Part shown: positions 31,901 to 37,900 of the stretch, one piece after another
Numbering within the stretch: position 1 is the first letter of the stretch
Layout of the letters: every line of letters starts with the position of its first letter
Origin: Neoarius graeffei
Lineage: Eukaryota; Chordata; Actinopteri; Siluriformes; Ariidae
Length of the DNA: 64,000 nt
Direction: 5' to 3'
Assembly: GCF_027579695.1 (NCBI RefSeq)
Contig: NC_083596.1
Coordinates: 11,282,298 to 11,346,297 of the forward strand
Notes under the pieces: generated by a model
Told to the model about the DNA's origin: nothing
Seen by the model: the letters and a program-made list of their open reading frames with translations, nothing else
Database searches by the model: none
Made by a program: the position numbers and the translations under genes

Positions 31901-34900
31901 ATTTTTGAAAGGCCATTTTTTGCAGTGCAGGAATAACAATGAGGGCAATAATTATGTAGATATCATTTGGTTTGGGAAACGTCTCGAATCTGAGCTGTAG
32001 TGTTATGTAATTTTTTATTTTTTTACAACCACCACAAAAGCCTGGAATACAAACAAGTGGCTTTCCTTCTTGTATTGTTTTTGTGTCTTCAGAGTGGAAG
32101 CACTCAGGACCGCAAACTAGAGGCGCGAGTGGCTCGGCTCATGGTTAGCAGTCGCACCAAAGCACCCGATCCCAGCCTGGTAGCACCTTCTGTCCCTGGG
32201 GAGGGAGAGGACAAGACCTATTTACTGTTTACCACAGGCAGCCTTACCTACTCACCTCACCAGATAGGTGTGTGTCTTTCTTTTCGTCTATCTGTCTTTT
32301 TTTTTCTATTTTATTTTTTAACTGGTTAGAGATCTAAATCATGGTTGCGTCTTTCTTTTAAGTTTATAGGGCTGTGAATGCGTGTGTGTGTGTGTTTCAG
32401 GTATTAAACGGATCATGCCTGATCAGATGACCACGTGTGGACCTGTACTGGGAGAAGAGCGCAGCGCGGAGGAATTTTTTGATTCGTTAGATCATGTGAT
32501 CGATATTCACGGCCACATTATTGGCATGGGTTTGTCACCTGACCACAGGTGGGTGCTGATGCCACAAAGCGCACGATGATGATTTCACTGATCTCAATGC
32601 AAATGTTTTGCAACAAGAATATGTGTATAGTATCTAAAAACGAGACCGTCGAGGACGGCGTAGCTCACTCCGGCCCCGTCTAGTCCAGAAGGAACGATCT
32701 AAAGTGGGCCACCTTGTGCAATAAATGTTGCAAGCTATATACACTAGAGAGAGAGAGAGGGGCTATATACACCCTAGGAATACCGACCTATTTGCCAGAA
32801 AGAATCCAAAATGGTGAAGAATTGACCGAGAAGAAGCGATTTTTGTTGAACTGCTCATTGAGGCTTAATTAGTCCATAACTTCATTAATAATTGTAATTT
32901 AAGCAAATCTGGGGAGAACTTATATCCACCTTCATTCCAGAAAGAATCAAAATCTGCAAAGAATTGAGGAAGAAGAAGCGATTTGTGTGGAAACTGCTCG
33001 TTAGGGATTGATTAATTACTCCATATCTTCATTATTAATCGCAATGATGTAAATTTCTGTCGAAGTTACATATATGCACCCCAGGCAGACCTACCTTCCT
33101 GCCAAACGGCAGTGAAGAATTGAGCTATTTTCGTGGAACGTGGACAACATAAGCCTGTCGGCCGGATGAGCTAATAACCATACACTACCGTTCAAAAGTT
33201 TGGGGTCACCCAGACAATTTTGTGTTTTCCATGAAAAGTCACACTTTTATTCACCACCATAAGTTGTAAAATGAATAGAAAATATAGTCAAGACATTTTT
33301 CTGCCCATTTTGAACATTTAATCGACCCCACAAATGTGATGCTCCAGAAACTCAATCTGCTCAAAGGAAGGTCAGTTTTATAGCTTCTCTAAAGAGCTCA
33401 ACTGTTTTCAGCTGTGCTAACATGATTGTACAAGGGTTTTCTAATCATCCATTAGCCTTCTGAGGCAATGAGCAAACACATTGTACCATTAGAACACTGG
33501 AGTGAGAGTTGCTGGAAATGGGCCTCTATACACCTATGGAGATATTGCACCAAAAACCAGACATTTGCAGCTAGAAGAGTCATTTAGCACATTAGCAATG
33601 TATAGAGTGGATTTCTGATTAGTTTAAAGTGATCTTCATTGAAAAGAACAGTGCTTTTCTTTCAAAAATAAGGACATTTCAAAGTGACCCCAAACTTTTG
33701 AACGGTAGTGTACCTTTTAGTAAATTTTTTTGTTTTTGTTTTTGGTATATCTAGTAATACATTAAGGCCACTAGGGGGCATAATAAACAATAATCAGAGT
33801 GACATTTCCGTTTTTAGTCTGCAAGAAAATTCTCAGGGTCTTAAAACATCATATAAATGATACATAATGTAAATGATGTGTGTGTGTGTATGTATTTTGG
33901 TTTTAACAGATACCTGTATGTGAACAGTCGTGCGTGGCCAGCGGGCTGCGTGATCTCAGACCCCATGTCTCCTCCACCTATAGCTGAAGAGATCGACATG
34001 CACGTGATCGACCTGAAGAGCCTGCGAGAGGAGCGGCGCAGCCTCCGTGCACACCGAGCCTTCACCCCAAACGACGAATGCTTCTTTATTTTCCTCGACG
34101 TCAGTCGTGACTTTGTGGCCAGGTAAAGGATATAATAGTGTACTCTGTTAAACTCTCAGTTCTCGAAGGCCGGTATGTCAAACAGGACAGGACATAACAG
34201 ATTCATTAACCATTGAAACTCCATCCATTATCCGTAACCGCTTATCCTGTGCAGGGTCGCGGGCAAGCTGGAGCCTATCCCAGCTGACTATGGGCGAGAG
34301 GCGGGGTACACCCTGGACAAGTCGCCAGATCATCGCAGGGCGACACATAGAGACAAACAACCATTCACACGGTCAATTTAGAGCCACCAATCATCCTAAC
34401 CTGCATGTTTTTGGACTGTTGGGGAAACCAGAGCACCCGGAAGAGAACATGCAAACGCCACACAGAAAGGCCTCCGTCGGCTACTGGGCTCAAACCCTGA
34501 ACCTTCTTGCTGTGAGGCGACAGTGCTAACCACTACACCACCGTGTCGCCCACGATCTAAACTGACCCACTAAATTATTTTAAAACGTGTCCAGAATTGA
34601 ATGGAAAGATTCAAAAGAAGAGCAAGTCTCTGTTATTCCACTAGGGGGCCAAATAGAGCAAGATTTTCTAAGCAAGCTGAACATTTGACTCTTTCTTTCC
34701 AAAAGCCTAATAATATAATAAAAAAACGAGTTCAAACTTTTCATTTATCGAATCATTGATATGGTGGCGATGTTTGTTTATTTTGGAAGGAGTCTCCAGT
34801 GTCAGCTCTTAGTTGCAGTCTGATTTAAAGCTGTTCAGGATTGTTTAGAACGGGGGTGTCAAACTCATTTTCACTGAGGGCCACATGACTAAATTTTACG

Positions 34901-37900
34901 GTCATCAAGAGCCAAATAATCACTGAACATCCATTTTGAAAGGGCAACCATGAAATCTGCACGGCAGAATGATTATTCAAGAAGTTTTGAACACTGTTTC
35001 ATTGGGAATCAGTAAAACAACGACTAGGCCAGTTTCCCATTCATTACCTCGCCTGGAACGGAGTCCACCGGGGGCGAGGTATTGCTTTCGGTGGGGTTTC
35101 TTTCCCTGTGTCTGAAATCGCTCCCTACTCACTATATAGTAGGGACGTCATTTTGTAGTGCTGTCCGAAACCTTAGTGAGGATTATTTACACCCTATAAA
35201 GTGCATTCAAAGTATCCCACAATGCATCACGAAAAATAGTGTGCAACGATGGTCACTAACCAAAGCAATATATCCCATCATGCATTGCTGAAAGAAATCA
35301 AATTATAAGTCTCAAATTTGATTTAATAAAAGGCAGCGGCAAAGAAGAAAGTATTCAGCCTCGATTTAAGGGTGTATTCAGACCAGGATAGTTCGATAGT
35401 TCACTTGCTTTGGTCCGAACCAATTTTTTTTTTTTTCATTTTGGTGCGGTTCGCTTTCACACTGTACATTTTAGTAAGCGGACCAAAATCTGTCAACAAA
35501 GCCACGCGCCCTGAGGTCGTTCAGCTATTGGTCAGAGACGACACGCGCACAAAGCGTTAAGTTCAAAAGTAGTCATGGAGGCTTTCTGTGCTGTTATTCT
35601 TTTTAATGTCATCAAAGCTATACGTTTTTTCCAGTTTTTACTGTTTTCACAATTGTGCGATTACTATGCTGTTGTACAAGTAATTTATCAACGACGACTT
35701 CAAAGGGCAAGGCGGCTACGGAGGATAGCGCTGATGAGCGCACATCATGTTGTGACAGTTCTGGCTCTTCACGCAATAGATGAATTTCTTTTTTGCGTCG
35801 CTAGTACCGCCACTTTTTGAAAGAATGGCCCTGATTTTAATGTAGGTCTGACGGAGTTTCTTCACTTTTAGCCGACATTGTTCTGGGGAGCGCGTGAACC
35901 CCTTCTCCTTCATTTTCTCACTGAATACAGCAAACACGTCGGCATTTTTGTGTGTTCTCTCCAAAAGCTCAGATATGTGGACATCTGCCCATATATCCAC
36001 AAGGGGACGCGTTTCTTCCTCGGCCCACGTTTGCCCCCTACTCATTTTTTGTACTCTGTAGTCTAGCCTACCACTGGTCTGAATGACTGAACGACTGTTG
36101 TAAGGTTCCCTTGACAACCGAAACAGTGTTTGCACTTTGCAGTGGAGTGTCAAGACTCTGTTTCCCATAATGCTCGACAAACGACGGAAGCTCCCGAGGT
36201 ACAAAAAAGCAAAACTGTCAGATTAGGTCCGGTCTGCTTTCACACCTCCAAAAGATCCGCACCAGGGTTCCTTTGGTCCGGACCGAGTCCGACCTTGCAG
36301 CTCGGTCTCGGTCTGCTTGTTTGGTCCGGACCAGAGTTCGGTGGTTTGTATTCAGACCAACCCAAAAGGTCCGGACCAAGGGAAATTTGGTTCGTTTGGT
36401 CCGGACCAAACAACGTAGGTGTGAATACGTCCTAAAAGAAGTGAAAGATGCAGGTACTTTGTATTGATTAATGTTGGAAATACGCTCAGGATAATATGGA
36501 TTTATCACAGAAATACACGCATGTGTTTATTATTTTGAAAACCAACCAGCCGACTGATCTGGCAGTTAATTTCACCTTCAAATTAACTGCTCATCCTAGA
36601 GGTTCACATACTTTTGCCACTCACAGATATGTAATATTGGATCGTTTTCCTCCGAGTTATAATATTTTTGTCTCATTTGTTTAACTGGGTTCTCTTTATC
36701 TACATTTAGGACTTGTGTGAAAATCTGATGATGTTTTAGGTCACATTTATGCAGAAATATACTGTTATAAAGGGTTCACAAACTTTCAAGCACCACTGTA
36801 TGTCGGTAGTACACAGGTTGTTGTTTTGTTCAGTTCGGTTGCGTTTTACCAGAGTTGTGGCCCTTGATTAACAACCTTGTACTTGGACGATTTCATCAAG
36901 GTGTGCTTGCTTTCTGAAATCAACTCCTCTCACAATTTTTATCCCCCGCTGGCTGAAAGGCCCGAAGCGGGATTATGTCGTGGCGATGTCCGTCCATCCA
37001 TCCATCCATCCATCCGTCCCGGGAAGGGTACTCACCTTCTGAAATCAACTCCTCTCATAATTTTTGGAGGAATTTCACGAAACTTGGCAGGATTCTTTGT
37101 TATATGTCTGTCATACACATATTGCAATTTCGTTCAGTTCAGTCGCATTTTACCAGAGTTCTGGCCGAGTTCCCAGCGGGGGATAGTGTGCTCTCGGAGC
37201 TCTCTTGTTTTTATTGCATTTTGAAAATCTCCCAACTTTTCTGGAAATGAGGTTTGTACATCGCTCATACAAATTACAACTTCTGTATCTGTATTATTTT
37301 ACTGATGTTTATATTTCTCTGTGTGTATTATTCTCAAGGAATAATAAACAAATGGTTTAAAAAAGGGGGCCAGAGTACCAAAATTTCACAACAAATTTTG
37401 GTACTCTGGCCCCCTTTTTTAAACCATTTGTACAAAATCTTGGGGTAACGTTTGACAGTGGGCTTAAAGGAACAGTCCACCGTACTTCCATAATGAAATA
37501 TGCTCTTATCTGAATTGAGACGAGCTGCTCCGTACCTATCCGAGCTTTGCGCGACCTCCCAGTCAGTCAGACGCAGTCAGACGCGCTGTCACTCCTGTTA
37601 GCAATGTAGCTAGGCTCAGCATGGCCCATGGTATTTTTTGGGGCTGTAGTTAGATGCGACCAAACTCTTCCGCGTTTTTCCTGTTTACATAGGTTTATAT
37701 GACCAGTGATATGAAACAAGTTCAGTTACACAAATTGAAACGTAGCGATTTTCTATGCTATGGAAAGTCCGCACTATAATGACAGGCGTACTAACACCTT
37801 CTGCGCGCTTCGGCAGCGCATTGATACGGAGCTCAGATATCAATGCGCTGTCGAAGCGCGCAGAAGGTGTTAGTACGCCTGTCATTATAGTGCGGACTTT

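Noticed and set aside
35716-36204. A host MSANTD-type transcription factor gene
   Set aside because: The MADF frame lies between Harbinger-type ends with a TAA duplication and is short, so it is a transposon accessory ORF remnant.
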